DNA from: Conoideocrella luteorostrata
Lineage: Eukaryota > Ascomycota > Sordariomycetes > Hypocreales > Clavicipitaceae
Length of the DNA: 64,000 nucleotides
Direction: 5' to 3'
Assembly: GCA_032433595.1 (NCBI GenBank)
Contig: JASWJB010000023.1
Location: 1 to 64,000, forward strand
Shown here piece after piece: positions 55,138-64,000 of this stretch. Position numbers and translations under genes: made by a program. How positions within the stretch are numbered: position 1 is the first letter of the stretch; every line of letters starts with the position of its first letter. The notes beneath the pieces are model-generated. The model was not told the DNA's origin, made no database searches, and was given only the letters and a program-made list of their open reading frames with translations.

Positions 55138-55992
55138 ATGGCAAACCAAGTCAAGAATTATTTCCTGTCCCCGAGCTGGGACTATGCGCCAGATGGCAAG
55201 CCCGGGGTGACGATTGCGCTGTGGAATATCGTCAGCTCGCCGACAAAGATGGTACCGCCGCTTGCAGCGGCCACCGTCGTGCCCGAAGAAGATGACACTG
55301 GCAAATCTACTAAGACGGGCTTCGAGTGGACGCGCGAGCGCGAAAAGGAGAAGAAGTTTGGCGTTTGGACCAAGTTTCTTAACTGGATCGTGGGAGCCGG
55401 CGTCGATATCGGCCACAACCGCACGACGTCCATACATGACCTGTATACGTTTAAGGAGATGGCTACCAAGGAGGCGTTCCCGAGTACCGAGTACCTCGAG
55501 AAGATGGTTAAGGACGGCCCCGTGCGGAAGTATCTCGAGCGATTCGATTTTGAGAAGCCCGTCTACGTCGTAGTAGGCACCAAGGCTGTGTGCGGCACAA
55601 CTGTTAAGCAGGTGTTGAAGAAGGAACGGTCGACCGATTTCAAGCTCAGCACCGACGCGATGCAAACAGGAGTACCCATCTCGCTAGGACCAGAAGTCAA
55701 GGTGGGGAGCAAAGACGGAGACACACTCGGTTTCACGGGCTCCTCTGACTTTGTCTTTGCCTTCCGCATCCGCAAGATTGTGGTGGATCGCAATTTTGAA
55801 ATAGTAGATCAAGACGACGAGACAGAGGGCACTGCGCTAGGACCCGATGATGATGAATCTGGCGATGATCTTGTCGTGAAAGGATTAGAAGGCCGTGACA
55901 GCGGGGCAGCTGATGTTGCTGGCGGAAAGGAGGAGACCGTCGAAGAAGACGACGAACCCGTTCGCATCACGATCTTTAGCGAATCCGGGTAA
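55138..55992 (+). CDS. Gasdermin-like protein, 284 aa
   Basis: Single exon. It starts MANQVKNYFLSPSWDYAPDG. GVWTKFLNWIVGAGVDIGHN, KPVYVVVGTKAVCG and SSDFVFAFRIRKIVVDRNFE follow, then an acidic 65-residue tail (DQDDETEG, DDDESGDD) ending RITIFSESG. The order VYVV-strand, variable beta/loop block, then FAFRI.KIV.D resembles the last strands of the gasdermin pore-forming domain (in animals VYVVTEVL...LAFRVAQLVID). Length is close to the fungal gasdermins RCD-1 and HET-Q1, as I recall them. In HET-Q1 a short C-terminal piece is cut off by a partner subtilase to release the pore-forming part, and the acidic tail here could play that role. A complete-triad subtilase gene ends 1.1 kb downstream on the opposite strand. 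This is sequence-pattern inference; a structure comparison is decisive. Confidence 0.55.
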   Translation: MANQVKNYFLSPSWDYAPDGKPGVTIALWNIVSSPTKMVPPLAAATVVPEEDDTGKSTKTGFEWTREREKEKKFGVWTKFLNWIVGAGVDIGHNRTTSIHDLYTFKEMATKEAFPSTEYLEKMVKDGPVRKYLERFDFEKPVYVVVGTKAVCGTTVKQVLKKERSTDFKLSTDAMQTGVPISLGPEVKVGSKDGDTLGFTGSSDFVFAFRIRKIVVDRNFEIVDQDDETEGTALGPDDDESGDDLVVKGLEGRDSGAADVAGGKEETVEEDDEPVRITIFSESG

Positions 55993-56087
55993 AGATGGAA
56001 ACTCAGGTGGTAGATGCCTAAGCGTCTTTTCGTTGGCGGAACATTTTTTAGGTATAAAAAATCATTGAACGAAGTCTATACACATAC

Positions 56088-56260
56088 TGTCACGATGTGA
56101 GCAGCTATGGTTATCTGATGCGTGCAGTGGAATAATGCCGTTGATTTCTATCTAATTTGACGGGGAGTTTGACAGCTATTTATATCCGAAATACCTCTCT
56201 AGATGCCATCAATCTAGGAATTCCATCAGACCTTCCTGGATTCGTTGAATTCGATAGTTT
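56088..56260. repeat. Partial family D LTR-like copy
   Basis: It starts TGTCACGATGTGAGCAGCTATGG and shares TTGATTTCTATCTAATTTGACGGGG with 33422-33795. The far end is not recognisable and no duplication pairs with CATAC at 56083-56087. Confidence 0.6.
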
Positions 56261-57083
56261 CGTATTATCCTTGTTCATCTTGTTGTGGCAGGATTCTTAG
56301 CACCTCTTATTGTTGTCTTGTCACGACTAGATTCTGATATAGCAGAGTGACGAACAAGACTCCTGATGTATTCGTTACTTCGTAGCAGCACGCTATTGTT
56401 GACGGTCTTAATTTCTGGCCTTCTAAAGACTTGGTCTCCTCCTTCCCTACTTATGCCTCGCCGCTACCCCGCAGTGAAGAGTTTGCTAGCTGCATGGTAC
56501 TCTCCTCCAATAGCCTAAGGTGCATCACTAGCTCCACGGCCTCACGTGGTCCCTGAATGCCCTCACAAGTGGTAGTCTCTGACATGTCTATTGCCGCGAA
56601 CCGTGGCGGGCGACTAATTTTTCAGCTCTTCTATTGTGAGCAGAAATGAGGCTTTGCTAGCATCTAGAATAATAGAATTATTTGTAACCCAAAGGCCCGA
56701 AGGATTAAATGGAATCTAACAGGATTCCATGCAATTCCGCGCATGCGTATGTGATGCCTTGTTCTGCTGTTGCGTGTGACATATGTTTATAGCCTTATGT
56801 GCCTAGTCTACACTATTTCCACGGGAACATAGATAGAAGAGCCAACTTAATTTTACATGTATTTTAGAGTTTAGCTTAGATAGGTACCTTAGGTCTCGTA
56901 GCTATGAGCTCTTTAAAACGGCGAGTAGGCATTCGTGATCGGTATAAATCGCAGAACTGGAGGATAACAGTCATAATAGATCTTGGTCAGATGTAGTGTT
57001 TAAAAGCGTGTTATGTTGGGGTATAGAGTTAAAAAAAAAAAAAAAAGCAAAAGCCTTTCGCATGTAATACTTGACAATCGCTT
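56261..57083. other. Intergenic between gasdermin-like gene and protease 3' end
   Basis: AT-rich with an A-run at 57030-57046. No coding signal was found. Confidence 0.55.
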
Positions 57084-60000
57084 TCAACCTTTGAGCGCCT
57101 TCTTAATCGCCTCATTTATTGCGGTTACTGTATTCTCCTTGAAGTACTTCTCGACGCCAAGATACTGATACCTCGAGCCAGCCTCGGCATCATCCACTGC
57201 TACCATGGCCTGCAGCACATTTCGCATGCCCTCGTAGCTTTGAATCTTGTGGAAGAGCTTTTCGTGGTCGGGGACTAGAACGGGAATATAGGTAAGAAGG
57301 AAAGCAGAGAGGCAGACAGCGATAGGAGTAGCAAAGGAAGTTCCCGAGAGTAACCTCGTGCTGCCACTTCCCTCTTCCGTGTTGGTCAGCCACGCGGACT
57401 CGATATACTCGCCGAGGATTCCAAAGTTTTCGTCTTTGGCGGGAGGCGGGTTGAAGTCGGACTTGATGCCCTTTCCATTGGTGGAATGGATAGCAAACAC
57501 CGAGTGCTGCCGGGCGGGGAACATCCTCGACTGGTTTCGCCCGTCGTTGGAAGCAGCCGCAAAAACAAGGATATTGTTTTGTGTGGCTCGTGTTACTTGG
57601 TTCCAGATCTCACGAATGCCAAGCGGGAAGCCAAAGGACATGGTGATGATGTCAACCTCCCACTCTTTCTGGGCGTAGTATAAAGCCTTTGGATGGTGTC
57701 AGCCTTCTGGACATAAATTTTCATCCTCCGAGCGAGTGGCTTACATTGGCAACATTCAATGAAATCCCCTTCTTAAAGTCTCGAGACTTAGAAATTCTTG
57801 CAACGTAGAGGTCGATGCTTGGACAGAGATCCAGCAGCAAGGACGCAATGAAGGTCCCGTGACCCGAGATGTCGCCACCTTTCTGGTCCTCAGCCCCTTC
57901 TGATCCATCTATCCAGGAGCGAACACTCTTAATCCGCCCGCTCGGGTATTGACCTTCAAAGTAGCTATGCTGGAGATCGATGCCAGTGTCTAGGAGTGCG
58001 ACCTTCACTTGCCGATCGGATATAGACTTGCCTCCCGGTTTGATCCTCGCTGTGATGATATTCTTGAAGCACTTGAGCCAATCGCTTGAGTCCTTGGCAC
58101 GACTGTTACCGTTAGAAGCGGAAAGATGGCTTTAAAAAAAAAGAGGCTGGTACTGACCCTTTGTCTGGTTCGACCCCATCCTCTACGCCAAAGAGGTTGA
58201 AGTCCTCCTCAATCTCCTCCGCGGCAAACACCTCCTCTGGCTCGGATACCGGCACTTTCAACTCAATGCTTGCCATCTCAAGCAGGGAAGCAGTTTGGTT
58301 GACGCGCCGAGCCGGCGGCTTGGACTCCACTGGTGCTGAACCGAGCAAAGTCGCACGCTTAATGGAGCCTAGGTCCAAAGACTCAAATGCCTCTTCACTG
58401 AGGTCGGACTCCAAAATCGCCCTCTCAAGGGGCTGCACCACGTTCTCGTAAATAGCCTTACGGAGGAGTTCAGGCTGCTTAGGTGCCTTGTCCGGCTTCA
58501 GGCAGTATTGAATCGCATGGCGGTAGTGACGAGACAAGATAAGACAACCGCCGTTCAGCTTTTTAGAGTATACCATGCTCGCATACGCCCACTTTTCATC
58601 CAGGGTCTTCGCTGGTTTTTTGTCAAGGGAGGACTCCAAGGTTTGGCCGATCTGAAGTTCCAGGAGGATGACTCCTAACTCGAGGAGCTGCGGGAAGCGA
58701 TGAAACACAGCCTTCGGTGGCTTAATTGGGGACTGGCCTGGTAGGGATACACACAACCACGGTTTGCACGGAATCCGAGGTCCCCATTGGAAGAAGCGGA
58801 TATTGGGCTGCTGCCATCTGCCAGAGAGCCAACCTCCACCGTGATGATAAGATAGCGCGTGGGAGAGTTGCATTGCGAGTACAATCTTGTCAACATCGGT
58901 CCAATTCATCAAGGCGAACAAGTCTGGATAGCTGTATTCTTTGATTTCTTCGTCAGGATAGTCATGCGGCAAGAAGGACGGTTCGTGAAGCTGCCAGGAC
59001 TGGTTCTGGTCGAATTCGACGTGCTGGAGAAGGCTCTTGAATGTCGGGGTTAGGTTTTGAGCATGCGAACATATACACTCGAGAGGTGACGGCTCCTCTG
59101 CCCTCCACGGTGATTCCTCCTGGTCGGAGTCGGAGTCGGAGGGAGGCTCGTCAAAGGTCACCACGGGAATTGGTGATCTTTCCGTGGTGAGGTCGTATGC
59201 TTCATCTTGACTAGACTCTTGGCTAATGCACTGTTAGGTTTTTAAGAAGAGGCTAAGCGGGGGCTGTTCAAGACGACATACATGGACCGAGGGGAGCAGT
59301 GAAGGCATATCGTCAGCCAGAATCGCTCAGTTTCATCTTTACCCTGCACTAACACGTCGAGCGATCGATCTTCTTTTGGAGGATCCATCGATCGAAACAT
59401 GCCCAATCTTAGTCGCAACTCGACGCTGGTGTTGCAATGACATGATATAGCGTTGAAAACACGGTCGGCACAAGAATAGAAAACGTCGTCGTACGGTGCA
59501 CTCCTTCGAGCCGGATTCGGGTCATCATCATCTATGTTGTCGCCCGACATGAGTGGCTCAAGGCTGTCGCACGCATCGATTAAGTCTCCATGGAGGCATT
59601 TGCAATCTTCAATAGACCCGAGAACATTGCCAAAGCGTTGTGTGTGAGAGTAGAGCCGCGGGTACTGGCGCGAAGCGACGTCTTCTAGGACCTAGTCAAG
59701 AAACACACAAAAGTAAGTTAGTCTGAATCCAGACCGTACATCCCAGTCCGAACGAGTCTCTTCTTGGCCGTACCATACAACATGGTCTAACTTGTCCATA
59801 CAGCACTAGAACGACGGCCTTATGCATGTCGTAAAGCATGAAGGAAAATTTGACTTACCCGCCCCGGTATGTCAGGATCCGCTAAACGCACCTCTAGGAT
59901 GCGGGCAATATGGTGGACCTGCGAAGCGATGGTACTCAGATCTGTGCATTTTTTGATATCGTGGAGGGTCTTGAGGAGACAATAAGTTGCCGTGCGGACA

Positions 60001-60143
60001 AATTTGAGAGCATCGATATGCGCCTCATCCAAGGTCTCGTCCGATAGAAGCTGTTCGCTCCCGCTTTTGATCAACGAAAGACCGCTATTCACGACTTCAT
60101 ATGTACTGATAATGGAGCCTGGCCTGCCTGAATTCCCCTCCAT
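57084..60143 (-). CDS. DUF7580-like/subtilase (S8) protein, 906 aa
   Basis: Exons are 60143-59859, 59691-59282, 59222-58158, 58102-57745 and 57686-57084; every junction is GT-AG and in phase. Residues 1-230 are helical (IISTYEVVNSGLSLIKSGSE). Residues about 235-560 resemble fungal DUF7580 (MNWTDVDKIVLAMQLSHALS, then HHGGGWLSGRWQQPNI). The S8 domain spans about 610-870 with the full triad: Asp625 (VALLDTGID), His668 (SGHGTFIAS), Ser823 (LSGTSFATP), and oxyanion Asn753 (AAASNDG). There is no signal peptide, so it is an intracellular subtilase, as in fungal death-inducing pairs such as HET-Q2, not a secreted nutrient protease. Neighbours are a gasdermin-like gene (convergent) and a pseudoprotease (divergent). 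An upstream ATG at 60203 would add 20 residues. Confidence 0.85.
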
Positions 60144-61006
60144 GGCCGAGACGCTGAGCACACAGCGATGGGCTTGTAGGTTGTGGCGACAGGTTGCTGA
60201 CACCGGAGCCTTAACCCTAACGTAACCCTTGGCAGCAGCTATGGTGGACCAGCCTCATCAGGCGGGAAAATCGAGTCGTCGCGGCTCGGAAGTTCGAGTA
60301 TACGGCAGTAGAATATTTCAGACGATCTAGCCTCAGCAGTTGGCTTCAAATTTTCATTATTCCAAGCGCTTTGCTTGTTCTTCAGCTCGGGCGGGGACGC
60401 AGAACCGAATTGTGACGACTCTTGGGTTGCTTTGCAGGGCTCAGCCGCAGTCCTATCTATTGGCTGGCTGCCCAAAACCCCTCTCGGCTCGGAAGATAGT
60501 GGTGTTCCTCGGTCTCCCCACCGTCAGCCCGACAACGTCCAAGCAAAATAGGACGGAGCAGTAAAGATATCTATCTAGATTTGTTTTTACGCATAGCTGG
60601 CGAAGAGATTTCATGCCGCTCCGGAAGCGCAGCCGACAAACGTGACGCGCAGACAGCACGTTTTACTGCGACCAGCAGTCGCGGCAGAGTGAAATAGGTG
60701 AGTTCGCGATTATTGGTCGTCTACGCTCAAGCTCTAACCTCGGTATGTCGTCACAGTGTGTTCGATTTGCCCAGTCTAGGGCTACTTAGACCGTTGGAGA
60801 GTCGAAACACAAGTTATAGCGGTCGGGATAAATTCATAGTGGCCAGGCAACCTAGGTCGACCCCCGGATACAAGACGGCCAATGCGGACATGCGCTATTG
60901 ACAAGGACAATCAACAGTTTCCTCCACACGCTGTCATACCACTGCCGCACCAGTAGTCTTTTTACTTTTTTTTTTTTTTGGTCGCGACGCAACCAGATCT
61001 CCAGAT
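60144..61006. promoter_or_regulatory. Shared divergent intergenic region
   Basis: About 860 bp separate the starts of the S8 gene (minus) and the C2H2-pseudosubtilase gene (plus). A T-run just before the plus-strand ATG (60959-60980) is typical of fungal leaders. A minus frame at 60239-60475 is open for 78 codons and could be an extra 5' exon, but no splice was established. Shared control of the pair is inferred only from the layout. Confidence 0.5.
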
Positions 61007-64000
61007 ATGTCAGAACTAACTGGAAAGCACGCACGCGCTTCCATCAGGGACACTGCGGGATCGTGCCTCGACCTCTTTGCATCCGTCCTCCAGGCCAACG
61101 ATTCAGCCTTGGATGTCATACAAGGTATTGATGCTGCAACCCCGCAACCAGACCACGGACGCCTCAGAATCGAGAGGGACAGGTTCCGGATCTGGGCAGC
61201 GAATTCGGCTGCCTTTGCTGAAGGCCGGGGTTCCCTGGACTTCCGTTTGAGGGAGCTGCCGGATGAGTTGGATCAAGTGAGATCTTTGCTCGGGACTATA
61301 TCCTCTCGACTCTCATCATACGGCCTAGCTCTTGCAAATAAAGTAGGCGTGGCTCGTATAAATACAGGGCTAGCGGGAGCCGAGAGCGTATTAGCCATAG
61401 AACACGCCGAGATCGGTTCTAAGTCGGGCGTGCCGGGCCGCTCGAGCGGCACCGATGAAGACCCCGCTCCTGAAGTCGATAAAAGTCCCATGGAGAGCAA
61501 GGTAGACTCCAATACCGCGTTGTTCCGCTACGATGAGGCCCTGGAGGCGATCCACACAAGCATTGATTGGCTGCATCGACTCTCTAACTTGTTGCGCAAA
61601 GCCAGCGTTGTCAATCAGAATTTGCACGCCCAGAGCTACTGCATTCCGGGCGTGGACGCAGAAGGCCTCAAGAGCTATTTCTCCTGGGTCGTCCGTCGCG
61701 ATTTTCCCGGCCTCTCCGAGCAGCTGAAAGGAAGAATGGCTAGCACCATGGTCGAGAGACATCGCCGTGTTCTGTACCGCCGAGAACGATACGGAGCTGG
61801 GTGGAAGCAAGAGCAGTCCTATCGCCGTGAGGAAAAAGTGGCTGCTGAGTCTGAAAAGATAATGAAAGTGGGATCGCTATCCCCGGACTCTATCGATCCT
61901 ATTGCGTCAACTTCAACACACCAGGACCCGCCAGAAGCTGGACCACCGTCGAAAGAAGCATCGAGCCTTTACTCTAGGGGTGCAGTGACAGAGCCCGACC
62001 GTTCGAGATACTATGCTCCATCATCCATTGCCACGGGTCGATCCGCTGCCCTTGACCATGATGCCGAAATCTTACTGCCATCGCCACCCCCCACCTGCCA
62101 AACGGAGCAAAACTTTACTTGCGACTTATGCTGCATGATACTGGACAGCCGTGTGGGTAAAGAACTTGCCCAATGGAGGTATGCAACCCCCATGATTCTT
62201 AGCCCCATATAAAGACACATGCACTCTCACGATAGTTGAAGAGCGCTAAAGCGACCGCCCGCGCGATCTTTGTTGATCTATATACCTAGTCCATTATATC
62301 AACTATGTAAGTACTCTGGTTTGATGCTAGTCACCGGTTTTACAGAAAGCATGTGAAACAAGACTTAGACGCCTATGTTTGTCTCTTTGACCGCTGCGAC
62401 CGGCCGTTCGATATCTTCTCGACGAACAAGGAATGGCTACGTCACATGCGGTCGGAGCACCTCGTCAAATGGGTTTGTCCGGCAACCGACCATGGCACTG
62501 TCGAGTTTGGTACCAAAGAAGAACTCACGGCGCACATGGAGCAAGCACACTGCGACACATTCAGCCCCGAGCTGTTGCCGTACATGATGGACTCTTGCTG
62601 CCAGACCTCAGAGGTCGTCTTCGAAGCCTGTCCCTTTTGCGACAAGACACACAGTGCCATGGAAACACATGTCGGCCACCATCTGCGCTACTTGGCCTTA
62701 AAATCGATCCCTTGGCCGGACGGCGACAACGACATAGAGGAGGAGACCGAGGACGATGACGATCTTGTAGTTGCAGACAAGGATGTGGACAGGGAGACGC
62801 TTGGCCAATCTTTTGGGTCCCTTGAATCTGGTTCCATCTACTATGGTGATCAGAAGAGCTTTCCCATTGCATCCGAGTACGGCGGCAACTCTTTCTTTCT
62901 AGAGCCGGAGCAACAAGAAGAGTGGCAACGCCATGCCTCTGAGCCCAGAGACGTTGACGATGATCGCCAAGCAGAATGGGGATTTATAAGGAGAATCTTC
63001 GATCAACATAAAGAATGGAGAGCCATAATGAATCATGAACAGGTTTTCAACACGAAAGATCCCACAAAGAAGCCAGAAAAAGCCCCTCACAGTGACTGGT
63101 TCCAGCACATGGACAAACTGACTTCTCTCATGACTCCCCGAGAGGACGAACAAGATGAATTATATCGGGAACGGCCTGTGAGAATTGCAATTCTAGGTTC
63201 GGGTATTTCCAGTGAAGCTGAATCCCACTTATCAAATAGATTTGCAGGCGGGAGAACCTTCTTTGATGATGAATTGACTTGGAATGCGGATCCGATTGGC
63301 CATGGCTCCCGCGCCGCTACAATAATTGCGAGGATCTGCATTTCGTCCCGGATCTTCGTAGCTCGTCTCACTAATACTGGAACGTTTCATAAAGACGACA
63401 TGCTTCGGATTGCGAAGGTAATGTTCTTGTCAACTTTCTGTGCTGTTGCGAAAGGTCCTAACACTGGCCAGGCAATTTACTGGGCTGCAGATCTGCGTGT
63501 CGATATTATCCTCATGAGCTGTAACATGTCTGCTATCACCCAAGATATCATGGCTGCCATTGACCAAGCAGCTAAGAGAGGAATACTGATGTTTTCACCA
63601 ATGGTGAACACCGGTCGATCTATAAGCATTAGATTTCCCTCCAATACGACCGACGTCTTCGGCGTGTTTGCAGCTAATTCCGACGGGAAGCTGTTTGAAT
63701 TCAGCCCACGTGCTCCTGCGTCCCTCCATGACTTTTCATTTCCTAGGGAAGGCATGGAAGGCCTATTGCCCGAGACCTCGGGGGGCGATAATGCCGCTGC
63801 TGTCGCCGCAGGAGTCGCAGGAAACTTACTCGATTTTTTTCGGCAGCCCGTTTGTCAGAATTTAAGGGAACATCCCATAACCAAGTTAGATATAGGTACT
63901 ATTTTTAATGCCATGTGTATAACCGGGATGGGACAGTATCGCTATGTTCGCCCTTGGCAATTGCTAGGGGAAGCTTCAGGCAGCCAAGACCGCGCAGGGA
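61007..64000 (+). CDS. C2H2 zinc-finger protein with a degenerate subtilase domain (runs off the window)
   Basis: Exons are 61007-62178, 62346-63417 and 63472 to the window end; phases fit. Residues 1-240 are helical, as in the N-termini of fungal C2H2 proteins. Residues about 370-500 carry several fingers (FTCDLC, YVCLFDRCDRPF ending HMRSEH, WVC...HMEQAH, EACPFC...HVGHHL). An S8 fold follows. The catalytic Asp position is Gly675 (IAILGSGIS), His710 is kept (IGHGSRAA), and the GTSxATP serine block reads GGDNAAAVAAG with Asp854 in place of Ser. Two of the three catalytic residues are gone while the frame and surroundings are intact, so this is a pseudoprotease, not a pseudogene. It may bind substrate, regulate the neighbouring active enzyme, or act as a decoy. 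The C-terminus is missing from the window. Confidence 0.8.

Noticed and set aside
1..64000. CRISPR arrays, operons, bacterial promoters
   Set aside because: The sequence is fungal nuclear DNA; no regularly spaced repeats of that kind are present.

Overview
The window is nuclear DNA of a filamentous ascomycete (Pezizomycotina). A hypocrealean or related Sordariomycete is likely, but the species cannot be fixed from sequence alone. The evidence is short GT-AG introns (50-140 bp) with CTAAC/CTRAY branch sites, fungal-only families (FunK1-type kinase, DUF6546 F-box proteins, fungal FHA kinases, PNP_UDP proteins, fungal C2H2 proteins), many small LTRs, and widespread C-to-T-type decay that resembles RIP (repeat-induced point mutation). 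It looks like an accessory, repeat-rich compartment with intact genes as islands.

Layout. 0-14 kb is a graveyard: a frameshifted FHA kinase, two conserved fungal genes of unknown function broken by nonsense codons and LTRs, a dead hAT transposase, and a FunK1 kinase with several stops. 14.8-16.4 kb holds an intact GC-rich BAHD-like acyltransferase. 19.2-20.9 kb encodes a secreted aspartic protease with five exons. 21-23.2 kb holds a dead subtilase and a nucleoside-phosphorylase-like fragment. 24.2-25.6 kb is an intact six-exon stand-alone N-acetyl-gamma-glutamyl-phosphate reductase with a mitochondrial presequence. It lacks the kinase half normally found in fungal ARG5,6. 26-30.7 kb has a dead short kinase, a secreted M35-like protein and ankyrin debris. 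30.9-32.5 kb is an intact PNP_UDP protein. 34.2-35.3 kb is an F-box-like gene split by two solo LTRs. 36.9-38.5 kb is an intact DUF6546 gene. 39-45 kb is decayed DNA with an 18S rRNA fragment, a Fot1/pogo transposase relic and a second PNP_UDP relic. 45.2-46.5 kb is a secreted M43 metalloprotease. 49-51.9 kb is a broken secreted multidomain protein (RNase-like head, enterotoxin-type tail).

The most interesting block is 55.1-64 kb. A 284-residue protein with gasdermin-like sequence features lies next to a 906-residue protein with a DUF7580-like region and a complete subtilase triad. A C2H2 protein whose subtilase domain has lost Asp and Ser is transcribed divergently from the protease. This is the layout expected for a gasdermin/protease cell-death module of the HET-Q1/HET-Q2 type, with an added pseudoprotease.

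A second strong signal is the number of solo LTRs. At least eight families of short LTR-like elements occur. Ten copies carry perfect 5-bp target duplications and four more carry duplications with one mismatch. No internal retrotransposon coding sequence was recognised. Several insertions lie inside genes whose reading frame resumes on the far side.
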